A stretch of DNA of 7,051 nucleotides from Actinomycetes bacterium (lineage in GTDB: Bacteria; Actinomycetota; Actinomycetes; Actinomycetales; Microbacteriaceae). The translations under genes were made by a program, and so were the position numbers. Below, piece after piece: positions 1 through 6,751 of this stretch. Under the pieces are notes generated by a model. It saw nothing but the letters and a program-made list of their open reading frames with translations, was not told the DNA's origin and searched no databases. Numbering within the stretch: position 1 is the stretch's first letter; each line of letters begins with the position of its first letter. The DNA lies in NCBI GenBank assembly GCA_023421635.1, contig JAEZSU010000266.1:1-7051 (forward strand), written 5' to 3'.

Positions 1-458
1 ACGACGCCGACAGCATGCATCCGATCACGGTCGAGGCGCTGACCGACCAGCTGCGCGCCACCACGACCGCGACCGCCGCTGCCCTCACCACCTGGGAGCA
101 GGAGCAGGCCGCCGCGGCGGCCGCAGCCGAGGCCCTGGCCCGCGCGAACACCCCCGACGGCGCACGCGCCACCGCACGCGCACTCGCGGCGGAACGGTAC
201 GGCTGGGGCGACGGGCAGTTCTCCTGCCTGAACTCGCTCTGGCAGAAGGAGTCGGACTGGAACTACCAGGCCGAGAACCCGAGCAGTGGCGCCTACGGCA
301 TCCCGCAATCGCTCCCCGGCTCGAAGATGGCAACCGTCGGCGACGATTGGCAGACGAACGCGACCACGCAGATCTCGTGGGGCCTGGACTACATCGCCCG
401 CGCCTACGGCACCCCGTGCGCCGCGTGGGCGCACTCGCAGGCGACGGACTGGTACTGA
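1..458 (+). CDS. Secreted lytic-transglycosylase-like protein, C-terminal part (5' end outside the window)
   Basis: The reading frame is open to the left edge (first full codon at position 3). The ATG at 15 is probably internal: what follows it is not a signal peptide, and an exported cell-wall protein of this type should have one. Counting from that Met, residues 1-60 are an Ala/Thr-rich, probably helical stalk with an alanine run near 32-38. Residues about 62-147 form a compact domain of the transglycosylase / aggregation-promoting-factor C-terminal type. It shows LWQKESDWNYQAENPSSGAY with the presumed catalytic Glu79, then GIPQSLPGSKMA, and it ends in WAHSQATDWY. Cys71 and Cys135 could form a disulfide outside the cell. 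The expected role is cleavage or remodelling of peptidoglycan glycan strands, inferred from the family. It converges on mrpG, with no functional link evident. Confidence 0.85.
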   Translation, partial: DADSMHPITVEALTDQLRATTTATAAALTTWEQEQAAAAAAAEALARANTPDGARATARALAAERYGWGDGQFSCLNSLWQKESDWNYQAENPSSGAYGIPQSLPGSKMATVGDDWQTNATTQISWGLDYIARAYGTPCAAWAHSQATDWY

Positions 459-469
459 CCCGGAGCCGC

Positions 470-871
470 TCAGCCGCCCGCGGCGGGCGGCGTGCGGCGC
501 GACTCCTCCAGCTCGTCCACGTACATCGACGCCCGGTCGATCGTGCCGTTGCGGTACGCCTGCCGGCCGACCATGTGGGCGGACAGCGGTGCGGTGGCCA
601 GCTGGATCAGCACCACCGGCACGAGGAACGCCACGACCGGCCAGGACCGCACCGACAGTGCGATCGCCAGGCAGATGAGGATGAGGCCGAGCACCTGCGG
701 CTTGGTCGCCGCATGGAGCCTCGTCGGCACATCGTGGAACCGCAAGAGGCCGATCGCCGCCGTGAGGCACAGCAGCGCGCCGATCAGGATGAGCACGAGC
801 GCCGTGCCGTCCAGCCATGCGGTGAGCACGTCGGCGGACGAGTCCGCGGCCGCCATGATGGCCGATGTCAT
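470..871 (-). CDS. mrpG: Mrp Na+/H+ antiporter subunit G (MnhG/PhaG family)
   Basis: Small membrane subunit of the Mrp cation/proton antiporter, 133 aa, slightly longer than the usual roughly 110-125. The family signature GLLRFHDVPTRLHAATK is at residues 41-57. Three hydrophobic segments lie near 22-44, 58-74 and 77-96. The tail (about 98-133) is hydrophilic and ends in PPAAGG. The first 20 residues are polar and somewhat longer than typical, and Met6 is a possible alternative start. The ATG at 871-869 is preferred because it overlaps the mrpF stop in an ATGA, as at the other junctions; an AAAGGA lies about 12 bases upstream inside mrpF. It is the last gene of the operon. The family role is complex assembly and function; no catalytic chemistry is assigned to this subunit. 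Confidence 0.95.
   Translation of the reverse strand: MTSAIMAAADSSADVLTAWLDGTALVLILIGALLCLTAAIGLLRFHDVPTRLHAATKPQVLGLILICLAIALSVRSWPVVAFLVPVVLIQLATAPLSAHMVGRQAYRNGTIDRASMYVDELEESRRTPPAAGG
473..491. repeat. GC-rich perfect palindrome at the convergent gene ends; possible hairpin
   Basis: Nine-base arms (gccgcccgc at 473-481 and gcgggcggc at 483-491) are exact reverse complements around one central base. In RNA this would fold as an 8-bp stem with a 3-base loop. It starts directly after the mrpG stop codon as read on the plus strand, so it covers the last mrpG codons. It lies 15-33 bases beyond the stop of the plus-strand gene, a sensible place for a terminator serving that gene. Neither side carries a T-tract, so it is not a canonical intrinsic terminator. 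It may be a T-less terminator or RNA 3'-end stabiliser, or a by-product of the Pro-Pro-Ala-Ala-Gly-Gly codons. Confidence 0.35.
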
Positions 872-1137
872 CGCGGTTCACCGTCCTTTCGCGCCACGAA
901 CCGCGCGATCGAGATGGATCCGAAGACACCCACCGCGGCGATCACGAGCAGCACCGGCAGCGTGCGGGTGTGCTGGTTGATCGCCATCTCGGCACCGAGC
1001 ACGCACATCACCTCGGTCAGCAGCACGTCCGAGGCGACCGCGCGGTCGAGGATCGACGGCCCCGCGACGATCCGCCACAGCGTGAGCAGCGCCGCGGCGG
1101 CGAACACGGCGTAGATGACCAGGAGGAGGATGTTCAC
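868..1137 (-). CDS. mrpF: Mrp Na+/H+ antiporter subunit F (MnhF/PhaF family)
   Basis: Membrane subunit of 89 aa, normal length for MrpF. It has three hydrophobic segments, near residues 3-22, 34-52 and 59-80. The family motif is GPSILDRAVASDVL at residues 26-39, with the characteristic Asp-Arg pair (D31, R32) and D37, preceded by Arg22. The start is GTG at 1137-1135, which overlaps the mrpE stop in a GTGA. An AAGGGTGG Shine-Dalgarno-like stretch lies just upstream within mrpE. The protein is part of the Mrp antiporter complex in the cytoplasmic membrane. MrpF homologues have been linked to Na+ and bile-salt (cholate) resistance in Bacillus; that role is family knowledge and not visible here. 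Confidence 0.95.
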   Translation of the reverse strand: MNILLLVIYAVFAAAALLTLWRIVAGPSILDRAVASDVLLTEVMCVLGAEMAINQHTRTLPVLLVIAAVGVFGSISIARFVARKDGEPR

Positions 1138-1688
1138 GCGGCACCACCCTTGATCCTCGCGAGCTGCGCCCGCGATCCGACGGCCTGCACGATCCTGCGC
1201 TCCCAGCGGAGCACGCTCCGACGCTGCGCCTCTACGTCCTCGTCGCTGTGCACGCCGATGACGTGCAGGTACAGGATGCGGCGATCGCGGTCGGCGTCGA
1301 CGATGAGCGATCCCGGGATGAGGGATGCGGTGACCGCGGTGTGGGCGAGGATCAGATCATCGTCGACGAGCAGCGGGACCGCGATGATGGCCGTGCCCGG
1401 GTTGCCGCGCGGATTGAGCACCTGCAGCGCGACGGTGAGCGATCCCCGCACGAGCGCACCGACGAAGGCCACCACGAACACCAGGCCGTACCAGAGGTTC
1501 ACCCGTCCCGAGAGCTCCACGGGCGGCAGCCGGAACACCCGGGTGACGACGACCGCGGCGACGAGGCCGGTGAGGAACGCCATGAGCGTGAACTGTCCCC
1601 ACAGCAGCATCCACAGGGCGATCAGCCACACGAAGAACGGCAGCTGGCGCCACAGCTGCGACAGCACGCGCTTCGACGACGCGGTCAC
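1134..1688 (-). CDS. mrpE: Mrp Na+/H+ antiporter subunit E (MnhE/PhaE family)
   Basis: Subunit of 184 aa, somewhat longer than the roughly 160 aa Bacillus protein. Residues 14-50 form two closely spaced hydrophobic segments, and a third lies near 65-88. After it comes the MnhE C-terminal cytoplasmic domain, with LNPRGNPGTAII at 91-102 and TASLIPGSLIVDADRDRRIL at 120-139 followed by YLHVIGV. The last roughly 40 residues are charged and helical (EDVEAQRRSVLRWERRIVQA). The start is GTG at 1688-1686, overlapping the mrpD stop in a GTGA, with GGTGAGG a few bases upstream. MrpE is an accessory membrane subunit; in other bacteria it contributes to complex stability and activity rather than carrying the ion path by itself. 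Confidence 0.95.
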   Translation of the reverse strand: MTASSKRVLSQLWRQLPFFVWLIALWMLLWGQFTLMAFLTGLVAAVVVTRVFRLPPVELSGRVNLWYGLVFVVAFVGALVRGSLTVALQVLNPRGNPGTAIIAVPLLVDDDLILAHTAVTASLIPGSLIVDADRDRRILYLHVIGVHSDEDVEAQRRSVLRWERRIVQAVGSRAQLARIKGGAA

Positions 1689-3256
1689 GAGTCCTCACCC
1701 CCGAGGACGTCCTGCACCTGCACCAGCCGCACCGGTTCGAGGAGCGCCCCGCCGATGCGTGCGCACACGTCGTACAGCGGCCCGGCGAACACGGTGAGCG
1801 CGACCGTGACGGCGACCATGCCGGCGGTGGCGGCCGTCATCACCTTCGGGATGGCACGACGCTCGGTCTGCACGGTGGCCGCGGGCGCGTCGCCCAGGTA
1901 CGACAGCCGCGCCTCGACCTCGCCCGGCTCCTCGACCGTGTCCTCCTCGCGCCAGAAGCCGAGGTTCCAGGCGCGCATGAGTGCGTACAGCGTCAGCAGC
2001 GAGGTGACGACGCCCCCGACGATGAGCACCATCATGAGCGGGGAGCCCTCCTGGGCCGCCGCGTCGAAGAGGGCGAACTTGCCGATGAAGCCCGAGAACG
2101 GCGGCAGGCCGCCGAGGTTCACGGCGGGGATGAAGTAGAGCACCGCGATGACCGGTGCCGCCCGCATGAGGCCCTTGAGCTTGAGGATCGACGTCGTCCC
2201 CGCGCGGCGCTCGACGAGGCCGACCGCGAGGAACAGGGTGGTCTGCACCACGATGTGGTGGACCATGTAGTAGATCGTCGCGCCGATGGCCGCGGGCGTG
2301 GCGATCGCGAGACCGAACACCATGTACCCGATGTGGCTCACGAGCGTGAACGACAGGATGCGCTTCAGCTCCGCCTGCGCGACCGCGCCGAGCACCCCGA
2401 CGATCATGGTCGCCAGCGCCACGATCAGCAGCAGGATGTTCACGTCGTTGTCGTTGAACAGCTGCGTCTCGGTGCGGATCATCGCGTAGACGCCGACCTT
2501 CGTCAGCAGGCCGGCGAACACGGCGGTGACGGGTGCGGGGGCGGTGGGGTACGAGTCGGGCAGCCAGAACGACAGCGGGAAGACGGCCGCCTTGATGCTG
2601 AACGCGAGCAGCAGCATGAGGTGCAGCACGAGCTGCACGTCCTGCGGGATCTCGGTCATCCGCTCCGCGATCTGCGCCATGTTCACGGTGCCGAGCGCGG
2701 CGTAGATCATGGCGATGGCGGCGAGGAAGAGCACCGACGACACGAGCGAGACGACGATGTAGACGATGCCGGAACGGATGCGGGCCTCGGTGCCGCCGAG
2801 GGTGATGAGCACGTACGAGGCGACGAGCAGGATCTCGAACCCGACGTAGAGGTTGAACAGGTCGCCGGCGATGAAGGCGGTGAAGATGCCCGCGGCGAGG
2901 ATCAGGTAGGAGGGGTGGAAGATCGAGACGGGGGTGTCGTCGTCGCCGTCCGCCGCGCCCTGGCCCACCGAGAAGAGGAGGACCGCCAGCAGCACGATGC
3001 TGGAGACCAGCACGAGCAGCGCCGCGAGCCGGTCGACGTAGAGCACGATGCCGAACGGCGCCGGCCACCCTCCGACCTCCACGGCGATGGGCAGACCCGC
3101 ATCCACCTGCACGAGGAGCACGGCTGCGATGACCATGACCGCGGTGAGCGTGGTGATCGAGACGCCCACCTGGACGCGGCGTTGCCGGCCGAACACGAGC
3201 GTGATGGCGGCGCCGAGGAGCGGCAGCGTGGCCAGCAGGGGGACGAGCGAACTCAT
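1685..3256 (-). CDS. mrpD: Mrp Na+/H+ antiporter subunit D (complex I antiporter-like subunit)
   Basis: Polytopic protein of 523 aa, normal for MrpD, related to NuoM/NuoN and paralogous to the first half of MrpA. It carries the proton-pathway signature of the family: membrane Glu141 in GFEILLVASYVL, Lys222 in AFSIKAAVFPLSFWLPDSY, Lys253 in LLTKVGVYAMIR, a His pair at 333-334 and Lys393 in GFIGKFALF. At residue 338, in HHIVVQTTLFL, Gln stands where many family members, and MrpA of this operon (K332), have Lys. A charged loop at about 436-470 (REEDTVEEPGEVEAR...) separates the last hydrophobic segment (471-492) from the core. The ATG at 3256 overlaps the mrpC stop in an ATGA. Together with MrpA it is expected to move H+ and Na+ across the membrane. 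Confidence 0.96.
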   Translation of the reverse strand: MSSLVPLLATLPLLGAAITLVFGRQRRVQVGVSITTLTAVMVIAAVLLVQVDAGLPIAVEVGGWPAPFGIVLYVDRLAALLVLVSSIVLLAVLLFSVGQGAADGDDDTPVSIFHPSYLILAAGIFTAFIAGDLFNLYVGFEILLVASYVLITLGGTEARIRSGIVYIVVSLVSSVLFLAAIAMIYAALGTVNMAQIAERMTEIPQDVQLVLHLMLLLAFSIKAAVFPLSFWLPDSYPTAPAPVTAVFAGLLTKVGVYAMIRTETQLFNDNDVNILLLIVALATMIVGVLGAVAQAELKRILSFTLVSHIGYMVFGLAIATPAAIGATIYYMVHHIVVQTTLFLAVGLVERRAGTTSILKLKGLMRAAPVIAVLYFIPAVNLGGLPPFSGFIGKFALFDAAAQEGSPLMMVLIVGGVVTSLLTLYALMRAWNLGFWREEDTVEEPGEVEARLSYLGDAPAATVQTERRAIPKVMTAATAGMVAVTVALTVFAGPLYDVCARIGGALLEPVRLVQVQDVLGGEDS

Positions 3257-3771
3257 GCCTCACCCCCCTCGGGGCCCCGGTCGGTGGGGGCGTCGTCGCG
3301 GATGCTGGACATGTCGGCGCTGCCGAGCACCTGGATGCGCGAGGTGTCGACGAAGTCGGTCGTCGCGTCGTCGTCTTCGTCGGTGATCTCTTCGTCCATC
3401 GATTCGTCGGTCTCGGTGCCGCGGGCGCGAACGGCGATGTCCTCGACGTCGTCCTCGACCGTGTCCGCCTGCCCCAGCTGCCAGGACCGGTAGATGAGGG
3501 CGAGCAGGAAGGCGGAGACGGCGAAGGTGATCACGATCGCGGTCAGGGTGAGCGCCTGCGGCAGCGGATCCGAGAAGTCGGATGCGGGGGCGTCGCCGAA
3601 GAACGGCGCGATGCCGGGCGCCCCCATGACGATCAGCAGCAGGAGGTTCGCACCGTTCCCCAGCAGCAGGAACCCGATGAGCACGCGCGTGAGGCTGCGC
3701 TCGAGCATCGCGTAGACGCCGCACGCGAAGAGGACGGCCATGATGACGATGAGGACGACGGAGACGGTCAC
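3253..3771 (-). CDS. mrpC: Mrp Na+/H+ antiporter subunit C (NuoK-like) with long acidic tail
   Basis: NuoK-related subunit of 172 aa. Three hydrophobic segments lie near residues 3-23, 28-49 and 73-94, with family motifs LTRVLIGFLLLGNGANLLLL (27-46) and DPLPQALTLTAIVITFA (68-84). The Mrp core ends near residue 101, about the whole length of MrpC in Bacillus (about 113 aa). Residues 103-172 add a hydrophilic, probably disordered tail with 25 Asp/Glu and only 5 Arg, including EITDEDDDATTDF. The start is GTG at 3771-3769, overlapping the mrpA stop in a GTGA; the ribosome binding site is unremarkable (a GAGGCGGGGG run about 13 bases upstream). The tail should lie in the cytoplasm if it follows the family topology, but its role is unknown. 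Confidence 0.95.
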   Translation of the reverse strand: MTVSVVLIVIMAVLFACGVYAMLERSLTRVLIGFLLLGNGANLLLLIVMGAPGIAPFFGDAPASDFSDPLPQALTLTAIVITFAVSAFLLALIYRSWQLGQADTVEDDVEDIAVRARGTETDESMDEEITDEDDDATTDFVDTSRIQVLGSADMSSIRDDAPTDRGPEGGEA

Positions 3772-6671
3772 GACGCGCGCACCCCCGCCTCACGCTGTTC
3801 CTGCCCCTGCCGGTCGACCTCGGCGCCGAGGCTGCGCAGCACGTCCAGCACGAGGCCGATGACGACGAGGTACACGCCGATGTCGAAGATCGTGGAGCTC
3901 ACCAGCTCGATGTGGCCGAGCAGCGGCACGTCTGCGACGACGTAGGTGCTCGTGAGGGGCGCCGCACCGAAGAACAGCGGCACGACCGCGCAGCCGACCG
4001 CGAGGATCATGCCCGCGCCGAGGAGGCGCCCGGCGTCGGCGGGAGCGGCGACGCCGAGTTCGTACCGGCCGCCGGCGACATAGCGCATGAGCAACGCCAT
4101 CCCGGCGACCAGTCCGCCCGCGAAGCCGCCGCCGGGCAGGTTGTGCCCCGCGAACAGCAGGTACAGCGACACGATGATGATCGAGTGGAACAGCACCCGC
4201 ACGATGATCTCGAGCAGGATCGATCGGTTCTCGGGACGGACCCGCTGGCCGCCGACGAGCCAGGCGCGGCGGCCGGAGACGCCTGCGCCCTGCGGCCGGA
4301 TGCCCTCGTCGGTCTCGACGAGCAGCCGGCGGCTGCGCATCTGCTGCAGCGGTGATGTCAGGGTCGACAGGGTGTCGGAGCGGTGGGTGACGAACACGAG
4401 CGAGGCGACACCGGTGGCGGCGAGGATGAGCACCGACAGTTCGCCCATGGTGTCCCAGCCACGGAGGTCCACGAGGGCGACGTTGACGACGTTCTTGCCG
4501 TGCCCGAGTTCGTACGCGAGCGCCGGGAAGGCCTCGGAGATCGGTTCGGCGACGCGGGCCCCGGCGGCGACGATCGCCACGAGCGCCATCGTGAGGCCGA
4601 CACCGAGCGCCAGCACGGCCCGTGCGACGGGTGCCACGGATGCGTTGTGGTCGCCCATCCTGGCCGGGATGCGGCGGAGCACGAGCGCGAAGGCGACGAG
4701 GGTCACGGTCTCGACCAGCACCTGCGTGAGGGCGAGGTCGGGGGCGCCGCTCGTGGCGAACAGCACCACCATGCCGAGGCCGGTGACCGAGACGAGCACG
4801 ACGCCGGTGTAGCGCTTGCGCGCGCGCACGGCGAGGAGCCCCGCGATGATCATGACCGGCGCGATCAGCACCTGGATGGGCGACTGCCACGCCTCGAGCT
4901 CGACCTGCCAGTCGCGGCCGGCGACGAGGGCGGTGCCCTGCGCGGCGACGAACACGATGAAGATGGTGCCGACGTACAGCGGGAGCGACCCGCGCTGCGT
5001 GAAGCTCGTCGTCGCGACGGCCGCCCGCAGCACCGCGCGGATCGTCAGGTTGTACGCGTCGACCGCGGTGAAGGGCAGCATCCGCCGCCGCTGGCTCCAC
5101 CGCACGCGCAGCGCGAGCCAGAAGAGGGCTGCGCCGCCCACGATCGTCCCCAGCGAGATCCACAGCGCGGGCTCCCAGCCGTGCCAGAGCGCCAGGTGCG
5201 CGGTGTGGCCGGCGTGGGCGGGGATGAGGTCGGCGTACCCGGCGAACGCGGTGTCGAGCCACGGCACCGCGATGCCGCTGACGAGCGTGAGCGCGGACAA
5301 CACGACGGGAACGGCGACGAACCCGGTCCCGGGCCGGGGCCATTCCATCGGCGGCAACGGTGCACCGTCGGCATCCTTCTTGGTCCAGAACGCGCCCCAC
5401 ACGAAGCGGATGCCGTAGGCGACCGTGAGGGCCGAACCCAGTGCGATGCCGATCAGCGCGCCCCACGCCCATGCGCCGCCGTCGTCGAGGAGCGCTGCGA
5501 GCACCCCCTCCTTCGCGACGAAGCCGATCGTGGGGATGATGCCGGCCATCGAGGCGACCGCCAGCATCGAGAACGCGGCGAGTGCCGGCGCCTGCCGGCC
5601 GAGACCGGTGAGGTCGGTGATGTCGCGGGTGGAGACCTGGTGGTCGATGATGCCGACGACGAGGAACAGCGACGACTTGAACAGCGCGTGGCTGAGCAGC
5701 AGTGCGAGGCCGGCGAGGGCGGCGTCACGGGTCCCGAAGCCGAGGACGACCGTGAGGAAGCCGAGCTGGCTGACCGTGCCGAAGGCGAGGATGCGCTTCA
5801 GGTCGAACTCGCGGAGCGCCTGCAGACCGCCGAGGAGCATCGTGAACACGCCGAGGCTGATCACGATGGGCCGCCACGGCCCCTCCATCGCGTACACCGG
5901 GGCGAAGCGGGCGATCAGGTAGATGCCGGCCTTCACCATTGCCGCGGCGTGCAGGTACGCGCTGACCGGCGTGGGCGCCGCCATGGCGCCGGGCAGCCAG
6001 AAATGGAACGGGAAGATGGCGGACTTGCTGAGCGCACCCACGAGCAGCAGCACCAGCGCGGCGTTCACGACCGGGCCGGTGGGCGCCTCGGCGAGCATCG
6101 TGGAGATGCTCGTGGTCCCGGCCTCGGTCACGAGCAGCACCACGCCGATGAGCATGACCAGGCCCCCGAGGCTCGTGACCAGCAGTGCCTGCAAGGCAGC
6201 ACGGCGGCTCGCGCCGCGGGCGTGGTAGTAGCCGATGAGCAGGTAGGAGAGCACGCTCGTGATCTCCCAGAACATCACCAGCACGACGAGGTCGTCCGTG
6301 AGCACGAGCCCGAACATGGCACCCGCGAACGCGAGCAGCACCGACGCGAACTGGCCGAGGCCGTCGGTCTTCCCGGCGAAGTACCACCGGCAGTAGATCA
6401 TCACGAGCGCGCCGACGCCGGTGACGATGAGCGCGAGGAGCCAGGAGAGCGTGTCCATGCGCATGGAGAGTGCGATCCCGAGGCTCGGGATCCACTCCAC
6501 CTGCTCGAACCGCACCTCTCCGGCGAGGATCGCGGGGGTCTGTGCGGCCGTGTACGCGAAGGCGATGAGCGGCAGGACGGCGGCCAGCAGGAACGCGTTG
6601 GAACCGAGGCGGCGCACCAGCGGCGGGACGATCAGCGGCACCAGGGCGAACGCAGCGAGGAGGACCAGCAA
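3768..6671 (-). CDS. mrpA: Mrp Na+/H+ antiporter subunit A with fused MrpB domain
   Basis: Large membrane subunit of the Mrp antiporter, 967 aa from TTG 6671 (979 aa if GTG 6707 is used; numbering here is from the TTG). Residues about 20-440 are a NuoL-like antiporter module with Glu136 in MFWEITSVLSYLLIGY, Lys216 in ALSKSAIFPFHFWLPGAM, His241 and Lys247 in YLHAAAMVKAG, His328 and Lys332 in LSHALFKSSLF, and Lys387 in GFVAKEG. Next come an MbhD-like segment (SGAPDLALTQVLVET at 641-655) and an MbhE-like segment (VNVALVDLRGWDTMGE at 729-744). An Arg/Gly-rich linker at about 768-814 leads to an MnhB domain (816-948) with AGHNLPGGGFAGGL. There is no separate mrpB gene, and such A-B fusions are known in actinobacteria and rhizobia. 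The TTG is preferred because AGGAGG precedes it, codons before it are atypical, and the protein then begins with a hydrophobic segment. First gene of the operon. Confidence 0.95.
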   Translation of the reverse strand: MLVLLAAFALVPLIVPPLVRRLGSNAFLLAAVLPLIAFAYTAAQTPAILAGEVRFEQVEWIPSLGIALSMRMDTLSWLLALIVTGVGALVMIYCRWYFAGKTDGLGQFASVLLAFAGAMFGLVLTDDLVVLVMFWEITSVLSYLLIGYYHARGASRRAALQALLVTSLGGLVMLIGVVLLVTEAGTTSISTMLAEAPTGPVVNAALVLLLVGALSKSAIFPFHFWLPGAMAAPTPVSAYLHAAAMVKAGIYLIARFAPVYAMEGPWRPIVISLGVFTMLLGGLQALREFDLKRILAFGTVSQLGFLTVVLGFGTRDAALAGLALLLSHALFKSSLFLVVGIIDHQVSTRDITDLTGLGRQAPALAAFSMLAVASMAGIIPTIGFVAKEGVLAALLDDGGAWAWGALIGIALGSALTVAYGIRFVWGAFWTKKDADGAPLPPMEWPRPGTGFVAVPVVLSALTLVSGIAVPWLDTAFAGYADLIPAHAGHTAHLALWHGWEPALWISLGTIVGGAALFWLALRVRWSQRRRMLPFTAVDAYNLTIRAVLRAAVATTSFTQRGSLPLYVGTIFIVFVAAQGTALVAGRDWQVELEAWQSPIQVLIAPVMIIAGLLAVRARKRYTGVVLVSVTGLGMVVLFATSGAPDLALTQVLVETVTLVAFALVLRRIPARMGDHNASVAPVARAVLALGVGLTMALVAIVAAGARVAEPISEAFPALAYELGHGKNVVNVALVDLRGWDTMGELSVLILAATGVASLVFVTHRSDTLSTLTSPLQQMRSRRLLVETDEGIRPQGAGVSGRRAWLVGGQRVRPENRSILLEIIVRVLFHSIIIVSLYLLFAGHNLPGGGFAGGLVAGMALLMRYVAGGRYELGVAAPADAGRLLGAGMILAVGCAVVPLFFGAAPLTSTYVVADVPLLGHIELVSSTIFDIGVYLVVIGLVLDVLRSLGAEVDRQGQEQREAGVRAS

Positions 6672-6675
6672 GAGG

Positions 6676-6681
6676 CCTCCT
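6676..6681 (-). promoter_or_regulatory. Shine-Dalgarno sequence AGGAGG deciding the mrpA start
   Basis: On the minus strand a perfect AGGAGG is followed by four bases (cctc) and then TTG at 6671-6669. The upstream in-frame GTG at 6707 has no comparable motif in front of it. The spacing is on the short side for a ribosome binding site, so CTG at 6668 is a less likely alternative start. This is the strongest Shine-Dalgarno match near the operon head. Confidence 0.5.
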
Positions 6682-6693
6682 CGTGGTCGTCGG

Positions 6694-6710
6694 CCGGTGC
6701 GATGCACCGG
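6694..6710. repeat. 17-bp inverted repeat in the mrpA leader
   Basis: Perfect 7-bp arms (ccggtgc at 6694-6700 and gcaccgg at 6704-6710) flank a 3-base centre. On the minus strand this could fold as an RNA hairpin whose 5' arm contains the GTG at 6707-6705. It lies 13 bases before the AGGAGG and downstream of the candidate -10 box. It could be an operator for a dimeric regulator, a leader hairpin affecting translation, or chance in GC-rich DNA. The odd-length centre is not the usual layout of a LacI-family operator. Confidence 0.35.
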
Positions 6711-6737
6711 ACTCAGGCGATCGGGGTGTCGGGACCT

Positions 6738-6743
6738 ATTCTA
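6738..6743 (-). promoter_or_regulatory. Candidate -10 element (TAGAAT) for the mrp operon
   Basis: TAGAAT on the minus strand matches the sigma-70-type consensus TATAAT at five of six positions and is one of very few AT-rich spots here. Transcription would begin near 6731, giving a leader of roughly 60 bases to the TTG start, containing the inverted repeat and AGGAGG. No good -35 box is visible at 16-18 bases upstream (CCGAAG-like sequence inside the regulator gene), which is common in actinobacteria but keeps the call weak. Read-through from the upstream regulator gene is the alternative. Confidence 0.3.
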
Positions 6744-6751
6744 CGTGCCCG

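Noticed and set aside
15..17. ATG at 15 as the true start of the transglycosylase-like gene
   Set aside because: The frame is open to the left edge, and what follows this ATG is not a signal peptide, which an exported protein needs. The gene most likely begins outside the window.
2255..3493. 412-codon open frame on the plus strand opposite mrpD and mrpC
   Set aside because: Its translation is a run of Asp, Glu, His, Arg and Gly with no domain, typical of the antisense frame of GC-rich membrane-protein genes. The minus-strand genes in the same place are unmistakable.
3790..5472. 560-codon open frame on the minus strand overlapping mrpA in another frame
   Set aside because: The product is almost entirely Arg, Pro, Ala, Gly and His, as expected for a frame-shifted reading of GC-rich DNA. 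MrpA motifs run uninterrupted through the region.
470..6707. Membrane-bound hydrogenase or respiratory complex I operon
   Set aside because: The NuoL/M/K-like subunits could suggest it, but no hydrogenase, quinone-module or iron-sulfur subunits are present. The A(B)-C-D-E-F-G order is that of Mrp antiporters.
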